Shown here: positions 29,088-38,322 of the stretch, piece by piece
How positions within the stretch are numbered: position 1 is the first letter of the stretch
Layout of the letters: each line of letters starts with the position of its first letter
Assembly (NCBI RefSeq): GCF_021088345.1
Contig: NZ_CP088156.1
Location: 5,208,001-5,272,000, forward strand
Length of the DNA: 64,000 bases
Direction of reading: 5' to 3'
From: Bradyrhizobium ontarionense
Lineage (GTDB): Bacteria > Pseudomonadota > Alphaproteobacteria > Rhizobiales > Xanthobacteraceae
Program-made: the position numbers and the translations under genes
Notes under the pieces: model-generated
Seen by the model: the letters and a program-made list of their open reading frames with translations, nothing else
The model's database searches: none
What the model was told of the DNA's origin: nothing

Positions 29088-30260
29088 TTAGAACGGCCGG
29101 ATGATGCCGACGCGCGGCACGGCCGTGATGATCCAGGCCAGGATCGTCGTCTTGCGATCGTCGGCATCGATCGGAGCGACGGCCTTCGCTGCCGGCAGCA
29201 TCTTCACCGCGTGAAGCAGCATGATCATGCAGACCACCCAGCTCGAGATCCAGCGCGAATAGTCGAACACCATCGCGAACATCACGAGGTAGGCGAGGCT
29301 GATCATGATCAGCGTGGCGACGACGATGTTGCGATGACGCTGCTCGGCCAGCGCACTGATGAGGTCCCTGAGATGGCGCCAGAGCGGCGCATGCAGCCAG
29401 ATCAGGAGCGCGTAGACGGGCACGCCGAGCAGGTTCGACGGCATGCGTGCCCAGGTGTCCTGCACCTCCTTCGACAGCGGCTGGTACCAGACATAGGCGA
29501 ACTGCAGGAGATCGGTGCGCTGGGGATCGACCATGCGCGTCTGCAGGTACCGTACGAAGTCGGCCTCGGGGACAGGCATGGTGCCGAGAAACTGCGCGGC
29601 CAGGAACAGCGCGCCGAGACCGAGCAGCGCGCCTCCCCCTGCAGCCAGGTCGAGGCGCGTGACGTTGCGCGCAGTGTAGTAGCGCAGCACGACGATCGCG
29701 GCGATCGTCGGCACATACATCAAGAGGTGGATGTGATGGATCAGTATCAGGGCGGCGGACAAGAGCGCTGCGAGCAGCACGTAAGCGAGCGAGCCGGCGG
29801 GCACCAGCAGCAGGATGATCGCGGCGAGACAGCCATAGATGTCGAAATGGCCGAGCGCAAACAGGAAGTTCTTGAAGACGAACGGCGAGCCCGCGGTGAA
29901 CACGAACAGCGGCAGCTGTGCGCGGTCGAAGCCGAAGGTCCGGTGGAACAGACGCACGAACAGCGCGAGCGTGATCAGCCAGACGCTGCCGGCCAGCGCG
30001 AACACCAGCCAGATCGGCACCTTCGCCGTGAACAGCCCGACCACGGCGCCGATCAACGCGCGCTTGGTGAAGCCGTAGTGATAGTCGACCAGCAGATGGA
30101 TGTAGGGGATGTAGGGCGGCAGCGTGATCTTGTGCAGGACGACGCCGAGCATCACGGCGGCGTTGACCGCCAGCATCAGGCGCCAGTGTGATAGCGAGAA
30201 ACGCGCTCCCTCTTTTCTCGCGAATGATGATGAGGAGCGAAGCTGCGGCAACGCACTCAC
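29088..30260 (-). CDS. Polytopic membrane protein of unknown function
   Basis: 390 aa from a GTG at 30260; an ATG at 30176 ('MLAVNAAVMLGVV') would give a start directly at the first membrane helix. About nine to eleven hydrophobic segments are visible, with a short loop 'LVDYHYGFTKRALIGAVVG' after the first and conserved-looking His residues in 'ALILIHHIHLLMYVP'. The layout (many helices, an early loop with acidic and Tyr residues) is reminiscent of GT-C type glycosyltransferases or polymerases, but I cannot assign a family. It is flanked by convergent smr and by a palindromic repeat, so it may be an accessory gene. Confidence 0.75.
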   Translation of the reverse strand: MSALPQLRSSSSFARKEGARFSLSHWRLMLAVNAAVMLGVVLHKITLPPYIPYIHLLVDYHYGFTKRALIGAVVGLFTAKVPIWLVFALAGSVWLITLALFVRLFHRTFGFDRAQLPLFVFTAGSPFVFKNFLFALGHFDIYGCLAAIILLLVPAGSLAYVLLAALLSAALILIHHIHLLMYVPTIAAIVVLRYYTARNVTRLDLAAGGGALLGLGALFLAAQFLGTMPVPEADFVRYLQTRMVDPQRTDLLQFAYVWYQPLSKEVQDTWARMPSNLLGVPVYALLIWLHAPLWRHLRDLISALAEQRHRNIVVATLIMISLAYLVMFAMVFDYSRWISSWVVCMIMLLHAVKMLPAAKAVAPIDADDRKTTILAWIITAVPRVGIIRPF

Positions 30261-30266
30261 TCTAAC

Positions 30267-30427
30267 TTCTCCCCGCTTGCGGGGGCGCGACGAGCTTCGC
30301 TCGCGCTGGGAGGTCGGATTGCATCGACAGATGCAATCCGGGTGAGGGGGTACAGGTCTAACCGTTCACACCGATCGGGCGTCTGCCCCTCACCCCAACC
30401 CTCTCCCCATAAGAACGGGGAGAGGGA
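30267..30427. repeat. Multi-hairpin palindromic repeat (family 2, copy 1)
   Basis: Three hairpin units: an end with CTCCCCGC/GCGGGG, a central perfect 10-bp stem CGGATTGCAT (30315-30324) and ATGCAATCCG (30331-30340), and an end with CTCTCCCC/GGGGAGAG. A second copy in the opposite orientation lies at 60030-60167. This copy has about 25 extra bases (30283-30310) after the first hairpin. It sits in the 251-base gap between hslU and the membrane protein gene. Confidence 0.88.
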
Positions 30428-30511
30428 GCGCACTGCGCCCGGCGCTACACCGTCGACCACATCCCATGGCGATGTGCGCATCCGCGTCTCAAAGCCTGTC
30501 GTAACGACTGA

Positions 30512-31816
30512 TCACAAAATGAACCGGCTGAGATCGGCGTTCTTGGCGAGATCGCCGATGTGCTGCTGCACATAAGCAGCGTTGACCTGAATTGTCTCAC
30601 CGTTCCGATCAGAGGCCGTGAAGGAGATATCGTCGAGCACGCGCTCCATCACGGTCTGCAGCCGGCGTGCGCCGATGTTTTCGACCGTGGAGTTGACCGC
30701 GACCGCGATGTCGGCCAGCGCATCGATCGCGTCGTCGGTGATGTCCAGCGACACGCCCTCGGTCTTCATCAGCGCGACATATTGCTTGATCAGCGACGCC
30801 TCGGGTTCGGTGAGGATGCGCCGCATGTCGTCGCGCGTCAGCGCCTGCAGCTCGACCCGGATCGGCAGCCGGCCCTGCAGTTCCGGCAGCAGGTCGGAGG
30901 GCTTGGCGATGTGGAAGGCGCCGGAGGCGATAAACAGGATGTGGTCGGTCTTGACTGCGCCATGCTTGGTCGAGACCGTCGTGCCTTCGATCAACGGCAG
31001 CAGGTCGCGCTGCACGCCTTCGCGCGAGACGTCGCCGCCGGGCCGGTTCTCGCGCACGCAGATCTTGTCGATCTCGTCGAGGAACACGATGCCGTTGTTC
31101 TCGACGATGCTGATCGCTTCCTGGATCAGCTGGTCATTGTCGAGCAGCTTGTCGGATTCCTCGTTGATCAGGATATCGTGGCTGCTTTCCACCGTCAGCC
31201 GGCGCGTCTTGGAGCGTCCGCCCATCTTGCCGAAGATGTCGCCGATCGAGATCGCGCCCATCTGTGCGCCCGGCATGCCTGGGATCTCGAACATCGGAAA
31301 GCCGCTGCTCGACGATTGCGTTTCGATCTCGATTTCCTTGTCGTTGAGTTCGCCGGCCCGCAGCTTGCGACGGAACGAGTCGCGGGTCGCGGCGCTGGCA
31401 TTGGCGCCGGCCAGCGCATCGAGCACGCGCTCCTCGGCGGCAAGCTGGGCGCGGGCCGCGACATCCTTGCGCTTGCGCTCCCGCTCCTGGACGATCGCGA
31501 CCTCGACGAGATCGCGGACGATCTGCTCGACGTCGCGGCCAACATAGCCGACCTCGGTGAACTTGGTCGCCTCGACCTTCAGGAACGGCGCGCCGGCGAG
31601 CTTGGCCAGCCTCCGCGCGATCTCGGTCTTGCCGACGCCGGTTGGGCCGATCATCAGGATGTTCTTCGGCAGGACCTCCTCGCGCAGGCCGCTGTCGAGC
31701 TGCAGCCGGCGCCAGCGGTTGCGCAGCGCGATGGAGACGGCCCGCTTGGCGTCAGCCTGGCCGACGATGTAGCGGTCGAGTTCGGAGACGATTTCGCGGG
31801 GGGAAAAGTCGGTCAT
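30512..31816 (-). CDS. hslU: ATP-dependent protease ATPase subunit HslU (ClpY)
   Basis: 434 aa. AAA+ unfoldase for HslV: Walker A '[17 protein letters not shown]', Walker B '[10 protein letters not shown]', the pore 'GYVGRDVE' motif, a variable I domain, sensor-2 '[10 protein letters not shown]' and the C-terminal '...LSRFIL' tail that inserts into HslV. It lies in hslV-DUF2585-hslU, 51 bases after the DUF2585 gene. Confidence 0.97.
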   Translation of the reverse strand: MTDFSPREIVSELDRYIVGQADAKRAVSIALRNRWRRLQLDSGLREEVLPKNILMIGPTGVGKTEIARRLAKLAGAPFLKVEATKFTEVGYVGRDVEQIVRDLVEVAIVQERERKRKDVAARAQLAAEERVLDALAGANASAATRDSFRRKLRAGELNDKEIEIETQSSSSGFPMFEIPGMPGAQMGAISIGDIFGKMGGRSKTRRLTVESSHDILINEESDKLLDNDQLIQEAISIVENNGIVFLDEIDKICVRENRPGGDVSREGVQRDLLPLIEGTTVSTKHGAVKTDHILFIASGAFHIAKPSDLLPELQGRLPIRVELQALTRDDMRRILTEPEASLIKQYVALMKTEGVSLDITDDAIDALADIAVAVNSTVENIGARRLQTVMERVLDDISFTASDRNGETIQVNAAYVQQHIGDLAKNADLSRFIL

Positions 31817-31867
31817 AGGGCTCTAGCTAGGGTCGGACGGGGACGAGGGCAAGCCGGATTTCCGCCG

Positions 31868-32467
31868 TCACAGGATGGGTGGACCCGCCTGCCACTGCCG
31901 GACCGCCTCGGAGGGGTAAAGCAGCATCAGCACGTTCAGTGTCAGGTTGTCGCGAATGTGCAACCCGACCCCGATCTCGAAGGCGACCGCAACCAGCACC
32001 GTGAGCCAGACCGGCAGCACCCGCGCCAGCAGGAAACCGGTCATCATCGCCAGCGTATCGCCGAGGGAGTTCACGATGCTGTCGCCGAAATAATCGAGCG
32101 AGATCGTGGCGGCACGATAGCGCTCGATGATGAAGCTCGAATTCTCGACCAGCTCCCAGGCGCCCTCGATCAGCATCGCGAGGATCAGCCGCCCCTGCCA
32201 CGGCAGGCGCGGCACGACCAGCGCGGTCAGCGCATAGAAGAGGAAGCCGTGAATGATGTGGGAGAACGTGTACCAGTCGGTGAGATGCTGGGAGTTCTCC
32301 GAGCTCTGCACGACGCCATGCCACAGCTTGACCGTGCCGCACGCGCAGATCGGCAGCCGACCCATCGCAAACAGGATCGCGGCCTGCAGCGCCAGCAGCC
32401 CGGGCACCAGGATGAGCCATGGTCCGGACGAGCGCCGAGCCCGAGCGCTGATCTCGTCCGCGCTCAT
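31868..32467 (-). CDS. UPF0314/DUF2585 family membrane protein
   Basis: 199 aa with about five hydrophobic helices. Conserved-looking blocks are '[11 protein letters not shown]', '[20 protein letters not shown]' and '[18 protein letters not shown]', rich in His/Asp/Ser within or next to membrane segments, which fits the alphaproteobacterial UPF0314 family of unknown function. It lies 3 bases after hslV and ahead of hslU, so it is cotranscribed with the protease genes. No role is known. Confidence 0.85.
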   Translation of the reverse strand: MSADEISARARRSSGPWLILVPGLLALQAAILFAMGRLPICACGTVKLWHGVVQSSENSQHLTDWYTFSHIIHGFLFYALTALVVPRLPWQGRLILAMLIEGAWELVENSSFIIERYRAATISLDYFGDSIVNSLGDTLAMMTGFLLARVLPVWLTVLVAVAFEIGVGLHIRDNLTLNVLMLLYPSEAVRQWQAGPPIL

Positions 32468-32470
32468 CGT

Positions 32471-33031
32471 TCACTCGGCCGAGAGCGCTTCGATCGTGAT
32501 GTTACGATTGGTGTAGACGCAGATGTCGGCTGCGATGTCGAGCGAGCGGCGCACGATGCTCTCGGCGTCCTTGTCGGTGTCGACCAGGGCGCGCGCGGCG
32601 GCGAGCGCATAATTTCCGCCCGAGCCGATCGCCATCACGCCGGATTCCGGTTCCAGCACGTCGCCGGTGCCGGTCAGGACCAGCGAGACGTCCTTGTCCG
32701 CGACGATCATCATGGCTTCCAGCCGCCGCAGATAGCGGTCGGTGCGCCAGTCCTTGGCGAGCTCGACGGCGGCGCGGGTCAGCTGCCCCGGATATTGCTC
32801 GAGCTTGCTCTCCAGCCGCTCGAACAATGTGAAGGCGTCGGCCGTGGCGCCGGCGAAGCCGCCGATGACATCGCCCTTGCCGAGCTTGCGGACCTTCTTG
32901 GCGTTGGACTTGATCACGGTCTGGCCGATCGAGACCTGGCCGTCGCCGCCCACGACCACCCTGCCCCCTTTGCGGACGGTCAGGATCGTGGTGCCGTGCC
33001 AGACGGCGGGCTCATGGGGAGATGCGTGCAT
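32471..33031 (-). CDS. hslV: ATP-dependent protease proteolytic subunit HslV (ClpQ)
   Basis: 186 aa. The proteasome-beta-like fold begins at '[19 protein letters not shown]' and '[19 protein letters not shown]' is a family signature. The catalytic N-terminal Thr is preceded by a 13-residue extension ('[13 protein letters not shown]'); there is no start codon closer to T14, so the propeptide must be removed, unlike E. coli HslV where only Met is lost. First gene of hslV-DUF2585-hslU; divergent from hisB with 221 bases between. Confidence 0.96.
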   Translation of the reverse strand: MHASPHEPAVWHGTTILTVRKGGRVVVGGDGQVSIGQTVIKSNAKKVRKLGKGDVIGGFAGATADAFTLFERLESKLEQYPGQLTRAAVELAKDWRTDRYLRRLEAMMIVADKDVSLVLTGTGDVLEPESGVMAIGSGGNYALAAARALVDTDKDAESIVRRSLDIAADICVYTNRNITIEALSAE

Positions 33032-33252
33032 GAGGGGTCCTTGGTTGATGCCCTGATTTAGGCGTTTGGGCCCGGGGATACAATTACCGGACCCAGCACC
33101 GGACCCAGTGGCTCGGGCCCCTGCCCTGCCCGATCGGGTCTTGAAATCCGCTCACCATGGCCCGAGATGTGGCGCTCATCCCGTCATCCCGCAGTAGCTA
33201 AGGTGACATCCGCCTGTTAAAAGAGCCGCGTTTTCAAGGGAAAGCTGACCCC

Positions 33253-33846
33253 ATGCGTAGCGCGACCATCAAGCGCAAGACCAAAGAGACCGACATCGAG
33301 GTCGCCGTCAATCTCGATGGCTCCGGCGCGGTGAACATCGCGACCGGTATCGGCTTCTTCGATCACATGCTGGATCTGCTCGCCCGGCATTCCCGCATCG
33401 ACATGACCGTCAAGGCGGTCGGCGATCTCCATATCGATTTCCACCACACCACCGAGGATGTCGGCATCGCGCTCGGCCAGGCCGTGCGGCAGGCGCTCGG
33501 CGACATGGCCGGCATCACCCGTTACGCCTCGATCCATATGCCGATGGACGAAACCCTGACCCGCGTCGTGATCGACGTGTCGGGCCGGCCGATGCTGGTG
33601 TTCCGCACCAGCTTCCCGCGCGACAAGATCGGCGAGTTCGACACCGAGCTGGTGCGCGAATGGTTCAACGCCTTCGCCATGAACGCGGGCATCACCCTGC
33701 ATGTCGAGACGCTCTACGGCGAGAACGCCCATCATATCGCCGAATCCTGCTTCAAGGGTCTGGCGCGGGCGCTGCGGGCCGCATTGGCGGTCGATCCGCG
33801 CAACCAGGGCGAAGTGCCATCCACCAAGGGTCAGCTCGGCGGCTGA
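33253..33846 (+). CDS. hisB: Imidazoleglycerol-phosphate dehydratase
   Basis: 197 aa, monofunctional as in most bacteria. Manganese-binding motifs '[12 protein letters not shown]' and '[12 protein letters not shown]' and the second repeat '[17 protein letters not shown]' are intact. It catalyses the sixth step of histidine synthesis. First gene of the hisB-DUF2628-hisH-hisA-hisF-hisE-coaA run. Confidence 0.97.
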   Translation: MRSATIKRKTKETDIEVAVNLDGSGAVNIATGIGFFDHMLDLLARHSRIDMTVKAVGDLHIDFHHTTEDVGIALGQAVRQALGDMAGITRYASIHMPMDETLTRVVIDVSGRPMLVFRTSFPRDKIGEFDTELVREWFNAFAMNAGITLHVETLYGENAHHIAESCFKGLARALRAALAVDPRNQGEVPSTKGQLGG

Positions 33847-33871
33847 CCGCCTCCCTCAAGGGATTATCGAC

Positions 33872-34399
33872 ATGCCGGTTTATACGGTCCACGCGCCCCT
33901 CGCCGCCGGAGCCGATCCGCGTTCGACGGATCGCTTCGTGTTCATCCGCGATGGCTTCCATCTCTGGGCCGCCGTGCTCGGCGCCGTCTGGCTGGCCTGG
34001 CACCGACTATGGCTGGCGATGCTCGGCTGGGCCGTGCTGATGATCGCGCTCGACGTGATCCTGGTGCGTGTCGGCGTCAGCGGCGGCGCGATTGCCGGCA
34101 TCGATCTGTTGTTCGCAATCCTGCTCGGTTTCGAAGCCTCCAGCCTCGAGCGCTGGAGCTACTCGCGCGGCAATTGGCGCCAGCTCGACATCGTCGTGGC
34201 CGATGATCTCGATGCCGCGGAACGGCGCTTCTTCGAGCGCTGGGCCGCCCGGCGCAGCACCATCGGCTACGACAACCATACGGTCGATCGCGGAGCGGCT
34301 CCGCCCACACGCGACAACGGCAACGGACAGCGCCCGCCGCCGCCCCTGCCCCACGCCAGCATCATTGGCTTGTTTCCCGAACCCGGAGGTGGACGATGA
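33872..34399 (+). CDS. DUF2628 membrane protein within the his operon
   Basis: 175 aa from the ATG at 33872 ('[17 protein letters not shown]'), 25 bases after hisB. Residues ~25-90 contain '[20 protein letters not shown]' and two or three further hydrophobic helices, the DUF2628 pattern. The cytoplasmic tail is polar with a short Pro run and ends '[15 protein letters not shown]'. Its last four bases (ATGA) overlap the start of hisH, so translation is coupled. No function is known; the tight position in the his operon in Bradyrhizobium relatives is the main clue. Confidence 0.88.
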   Translation: MPVYTVHAPLAAGADPRSTDRFVFIRDGFHLWAAVLGAVWLAWHRLWLAMLGWAVLMIALDVILVRVGVSGGAIAGIDLLFAILLGFEASSLERWSYSRGNWRQLDIVVADDLDAAERRFFERWAARRSTIGYDNHTVDRGAAPPTRDNGNGQRPPPPLPHASIIGLFPEPGGGR

Positions 34400-35046
34400 G
34401 TGTTGCGATCATCGATTACGGCTCCGGGAATCTGCATTCGGCCGCCAAGGCGTTCGAACGCGCCGCGCGCGGCATGGAGGATCCGCAGAAGATCATCGTG
34501 ACGCGCGATCCCGACACGGTTTATCGCGCCGATCGTATCGTGCTGCCGGGTGTTGGCGCCTTTGCGGATTGCCGCCGCGGGCTGGATTCGGTGGACGGCA
34601 TGCTCGAAGCGATGACAGAAGCCGTTCGCCACAAGGCGCGGCCGTTCTTCGGCATCTGCGTCGGCATGCAGCTGATGGCGACGCGCGGCAAGGAGCACGT
34701 CACGACCAATGGCTTTGATTGGATCGCAGGCGATGTCGAGAAGATCGCGCCACGCGACGAGAGCCTGAAGATTCCCCACATGGGCTGGAACACGCTCGAC
34801 CTGGTGCAGGAGCATCCGGTGCTGGAGCGGCTGCCGCTTGGGCCGAAAGGCCTGCACGGCTATTTCGTGCACTCCTATCACTTGAAGGCGATCAACGAGA
34901 ACGATGTGCTGGCACGCGCCGACTATGGCGGGCCGATCACGGCGATCGTCGGCAAGGACACTGCGATCGGCACGCAATTCCACCCCGAGAAGAGCCAGCG
35001 TTTCGGTCTCGCTTTGATCTCCAACTTCCTGAAATGGAAGCCGTGA
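34396..35046 (+). CDS. hisH: Imidazole glycerol phosphate synthase subunit HisH (glutamine amidotransferase)
   Basis: 216 aa. Class I glutaminase: '[14 protein letters not shown]', nucleophile Cys in '[12 protein letters not shown]' and the His-Glu pair in '[12 protein letters not shown]'. It feeds ammonia to HisF. Its start overlaps the DUF2628 stop by four bases. Confidence 0.97.
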   Translation: MSVAIIDYGSGNLHSAAKAFERAARGMEDPQKIIVTRDPDTVYRADRIVLPGVGAFADCRRGLDSVDGMLEAMTEAVRHKARPFFGICVGMQLMATRGKEHVTTNGFDWIAGDVEKIAPRDESLKIPHMGWNTLDLVQEHPVLERLPLGPKGLHGYFVHSYHLKAINENDVLARADYGGPITAIVGKDTAIGTQFHPEKSQRFGLALISNFLKWKP

Positions 35047-35105
35047 GCGCTTTCGTCCTGTTCGCCTCAGAGGCGGGCAGGGCGCGTGCTTGAAAGACAA
35101 CTCAG

Positions 35106-35843
35106 ATGATTCTGTTTCCTGCCATCGATCTGAAGAACGGCCAGTGCGTGCGCCTGGAGCAGGGCGACATGGCGCGCGCCACCGTGTTCAACCTCGATCC
35201 CGCCGCCCAGGCCAGGAGCTTCGCTGACCAGGGCTTTGAATATCTCCACGTCGTCGATCTCGACGGCGCCTTCGCCGGCAAGCCTGTCAATGCGCAGGCC
35301 GTCGAAGCGATGCTGAAAGTCGTCAAGATGCCGGTGCAGCTCGGCGGCGGCATCCGCGATCTCAAGACCGTTGAAGCCTGGCTCAACAAGGGCATCACCC
35401 GCGTCATCATCGGCACCGCCGCGGTGCGCAATCCCGAACTGGTGAAGACCGCAGCCAAAGCGTTTCCAGGCCGCGTCGCCGTCGGGCTGGATGCCCGCGA
35501 CGGCAAGGTCGCGGTCGAAGGCTGGGCCGAGACCTCCGAGGTCACGGCGCTCGATATCGCCAAACGTTTCGAGGACGCCGGCGTCGCCGCGATCATCTTC
35601 ACCGACATCGCGCGCGATGGTCTGCTCAAGGGCTTGAACCTCGAAGCCACGATCGCGCTCGGCGACGCCATCTCGATCCCGGTGATCGCCTCCGGCGGCC
35701 TCGCCTCGATCGAGGACGTCCAAGCGATGCTGTCGCCGCGTGCGAAAAAGCTCGAAGGCGCCATCGCCGGCCGTGCGCTCTATGACGGCCGGCTCGACCC
35801 GGCGGAGGCGCTTGCGCTGATCCGTGCGGCGCGCGCTGCGTAG
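35106..35843 (+). CDS. hisA: ProFAR isomerase HisA
   Basis: 245 aa (beta-alpha)8 barrel. '[15 protein letters not shown]' with the first catalytic Asp, '[15 protein letters not shown]', and '[12 protein letters not shown]' with the second Asp are HisA signatures. It isomerises ProFAR to PRFAR for HisHF. It starts 59 bases after hisH. Confidence 0.97.
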   Translation: MILFPAIDLKNGQCVRLEQGDMARATVFNLDPAAQARSFADQGFEYLHVVDLDGAFAGKPVNAQAVEAMLKVVKMPVQLGGGIRDLKTVEAWLNKGITRVIIGTAAVRNPELVKTAAKAFPGRVAVGLDARDGKVAVEGWAETSEVTALDIAKRFEDAGVAAIIFTDIARDGLLKGLNLEATIALGDAISIPVIASGGLASIEDVQAMLSPRAKKLEGAIAGRALYDGRLDPAEALALIRAARAA

Positions 35844-35855
35844 GAGATTGGTACG

Positions 35856-36632
35856 ATGTTCAAGGTCCGCGTTATTCCCTGTCTCGACGTCAAGGACGGA
35901 CGGGTCGTCAAGGGCGTCAACTTCGTCAATCTGCGCGACGCCGGGGACCCGGTCGAGGCGGCCATCGCCTATGACGCCGCCGGCGCCGACGAGCTCTGCT
36001 TCCTCGACATCACCGCGACCCATGAGAACCGCGGCATTATGCTCGACGTTGTCCGGCGTACGGCGGAGGCCTGCTTCATGCCGGTGACCGTCGGCGGCGG
36101 TGTGCGAACCATCGACGACATCAAGACGCTGCTGCGCTCGGGGGCCGACAAGGTCTCGATCAATTCGGCTGCGGTGAACAGGCGCGAATTCGTCAAAGAG
36201 GCGGCCGAGAAGTTCGGCGAGCAGTGCATCGTCGTGGCGATCGACGCCAAGTCCGTCGCCCGGCCAGGCGGCGGGACGCGCTGGGAGATATTCACCCATG
36301 GCGGCCGCAAATCGACCGGCATCGACGCCCTGGAATTTGCCCAGGAGGTGGTATCGCTGGGCGCCGGCGAGATCCTGCTGACCTCGATGGACCGCGACGG
36401 CACGCGGCAGGGCTTCGACCTGCCGCTGACCCGGGCGATCGCCGACAGCGTGCCGGTCCCTGTCATCGCCTCCGGCGGCGTCGGCAACCTGGATCATCTG
36501 GTCGAGGGCATCCGCGAGGGCCGCGCCACCGCGGTGCTTGCCGCATCCATCTTCCATTTCGGGGAATTTACCATCCGGCAGGCCAAGGAGCACATGGTGC
36601 GCCAAGGCCTGCCGATGCGGCTCGATCCCTGA
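35856..36632 (+). CDS. hisF: Imidazole glycerol phosphate synthase subunit HisF (cyclase)
   Basis: 258 aa (beta-alpha)8 barrel related to HisA. '[19 protein letters not shown]' (catalytic Asp), '[15 protein letters not shown]' and '[14 protein letters not shown]' (second Asp) are intact. It makes IGP and AICAR from PRFAR and ammonia from HisH. It starts 12 bases after hisA. Confidence 0.98.
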   Translation: MFKVRVIPCLDVKDGRVVKGVNFVNLRDAGDPVEAAIAYDAAGADELCFLDITATHENRGIMLDVVRRTAEACFMPVTVGGGVRTIDDIKTLLRSGADKVSINSAAVNRREFVKEAAEKFGEQCIVVAIDAKSVARPGGGTRWEIFTHGGRKSTGIDALEFAQEVVSLGAGEILLTSMDRDGTRQGFDLPLTRAIADSVPVPVIASGGVGNLDHLVEGIREGRATAVLAASIFHFGEFTIRQAKEHMVRQGLPMRLDP

Positions 36633-36712
36633 CGACATTGCGCCGCAAAAATGTTACATGAACGCTGGCTCACCCGCCTCCAAGGGTGGGCCTACGTTTC
36701 GAGCACTGGCTG

Positions 36713-37036
36713 ATGTCCCGCTTCACGCTTCACGATCTGGCTGCCATCATCGACGCGCGCGCCGCGGCGGGCGGCGAGGCGTCCTATACGCGCAAGCTGC
36801 TCGACAAGGGCCCATCGCAATGCGCCAAGAAGATGGGTGAGGAGGCGGTCGAGACGGTCATCGCGGCGATCGGCGAGGATCGCGAGAACCTGATCGCGGA
36901 GAGCGCCGATCTGCTGTTTCACTTGCTGGTGCTGTTGAAATCGCGGGACGTCCGTCTCGACGAGGTCGAGGCGACTCTGGCCAAACGGACGGGTATGTCC
37001 GGACTTGAAGAAAAAGCGGCGAGGAAGAAAGACTAG
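36713..37036 (+). CDS. hisE: Phosphoribosyl-ATP pyrophosphatase
   Basis: 107 aa from the ATG at 36713 ('MSRFTLHDLAAIIDARAA'). The MazG-like helices carry 'KKMGEEAVETVIAAI' and 'LIAESADLLFHLLVLL' with the metal-binding E-E-x-x-E and E-x-x-D pattern. Second step of histidine synthesis. hisI is not in the window. 80 bases follow hisF and coaA starts 33 bases later. Confidence 0.95.
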   Translation: MSRFTLHDLAAIIDARAAAGGEASYTRKLLDKGPSQCAKKMGEEAVETVIAAIGEDRENLIAESADLLFHLLVLLKSRDVRLDEVEATLAKRTGMSGLEEKAARKKD

Positions 37037-37069
37037 CGCCGCGCGCTCGGGGAAACGAAGGGCAGCGTC

Positions 37070-38026
37070 ATGGATATGCGCACTGTCGACCAACAATATA
37101 ATCCGTATCGGGTGTTTACCCGCGAGCAATGGTCGGAGCTGCGCAACGACACGCCGATGACGCTCGAGCCCGGCGAGTTTTCCAAGCTCCGTTCGATGCA
37201 CGACCGCCTCGATCTCAAGGAGGTCGAGGACATCTACCTGCCGCTGTCGCGACTGCTGTCGATGTATGTCGATGCGGCACAGCGGCTGTACTACGCGCAG
37301 CGCCAGTTCCTCGGCATCCGCGACCGCAAGATGCCCTACATCATCGGCGTCGCCGGTTCGGTGTCGGTCGGCAAGTCCACCACCGCACGCGTGCTGCAGG
37401 CATTGCTGGCGCGCTGGTCGCCGCGGCCGAAGGTCGACCTCATCACCACCGACGGTTTTCTGTATCCGAACGCGGTGCTGGAGCGGCAGGGCCTGATGCA
37501 GAAGAAGGGCTTTCCGGAAAGCTACGATCTGCCGCGCCTGCTCGGCTTCCTCTCTGACATCAAGGCCGGCCGCCATCAGGTGCGCGCGCCGGTCTACTCG
37601 CATCTCACCTACGACATCGTGCCCAATCAGTGGGTCGAGATCGATCAGCCCGATATCCTCATCGTCGAAGGGGTGAACGTGCTGCAGACCGGGCCGCTGC
37701 CGCGCGACGGCAAGGCCGTGCCCGTCGTCTCCGACTTCTTCGATTTCTCCGTCTATATCGACGCCGACGAGGCGGTGCTGCGCAAATGGTACGTGAAGCG
37801 CTTCCTGTCGCTGCGCGACACCGCGTTCCATGATCCCAGGTCCTACTTCAACCGCTATGCGCTGCTGTCGGACGAAGAGGCCATCGCCACCGCGATCGCG
37901 ATCTGGGAGCGCACCAACCTCGCCAATCTCGAGGACAACATCCTGCCGACGCGGCCGCGCGCGACGCTCATCCTGAAGAAGGGCGCCGACCACGAGGTCG
38001 AGTCGGTGGCGCTGCGGCGATTGTGA
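37070..38026 (+). CDS. coaA: Pantothenate kinase (type I)
   Basis: 318 aa. P-loop '[18 protein letters not shown]', '[19 protein letters not shown]' and '[11 protein letters not shown]' match bacterial type I CoaA, which phosphorylates pantothenate and is feedback-inhibited by CoA. It is the last gene of the his run, as is usual in Rhizobiales. The 297 bases after it hold a palindromic repeat and no gene. Confidence 0.97.
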   Translation: MDMRTVDQQYNPYRVFTREQWSELRNDTPMTLEPGEFSKLRSMHDRLDLKEVEDIYLPLSRLLSMYVDAAQRLYYAQRQFLGIRDRKMPYIIGVAGSVSVGKSTTARVLQALLARWSPRPKVDLITTDGFLYPNAVLERQGLMQKKGFPESYDLPRLLGFLSDIKAGRHQVRAPVYSHLTYDIVPNQWVEIDQPDILIVEGVNVLQTGPLPRDGKAVPVVSDFFDFSVYIDADEAVLRKWYVKRFLSLRDTAFHDPRSYFNRYALLSDEEAIATAIAIWERTNLANLEDNILPTRPRATLILKKGADHEVESVALRRL

Positions 38027-38083
38027 GCTCGGCCGTTGAGCTTTGCGAGATCGCGTAACGTGTCGGGGAACGAATAGTCTCTC

Positions 38084-38263
38084 CGTCATTCCGGGGCGCG
38101 CGTAGCGTGAGCCCGGAATCCATAGCCACAGCCGGTCACGTGGAGCGAGATGCCGGTGGCGCTTACCTTCAACTCATCACGGTCTGGGGCTATAGATTCC
38201 GGGCTCACTCACGCTGCTTCAAAATGGCTTCGCCATTTTGCGCGCGAATGCCCCGGAATGACG
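38084..38263. repeat. Palindromic repeat with terminal inverted repeats (family 1, copy 2)
   Basis: Ends CGTCATTCCGGGGCG (38084-38098) and GCCCCGGAATGACG (38250-38263) equal those of the copy at 13421-13530, with the inner pair GAGCCCGGAATCCAT and GATTCCGGGCTC also shared. The middle differs and is longer, and it carries an extra perfect hairpin CAAAATGGCTTCGCCATTTTG (38220-38240 region). It sits between convergent coaA and the histidine-kinase gene. Confidence 0.85.
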
Positions 38264-38322
38264 CGGGGAGGGAGCGTGCGCTGCGTTGGTAGTTGCAGGG
38301 CCGATCCGTTCCAACTCATCAT

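Noticed and set aside
30560-33061. 833-codon plus-strand frame across hslU, DUF2585 and hslV
   Set aside because: It spans three real genes on the other strand and has no recognisable domain; composition is that of a shadow frame.
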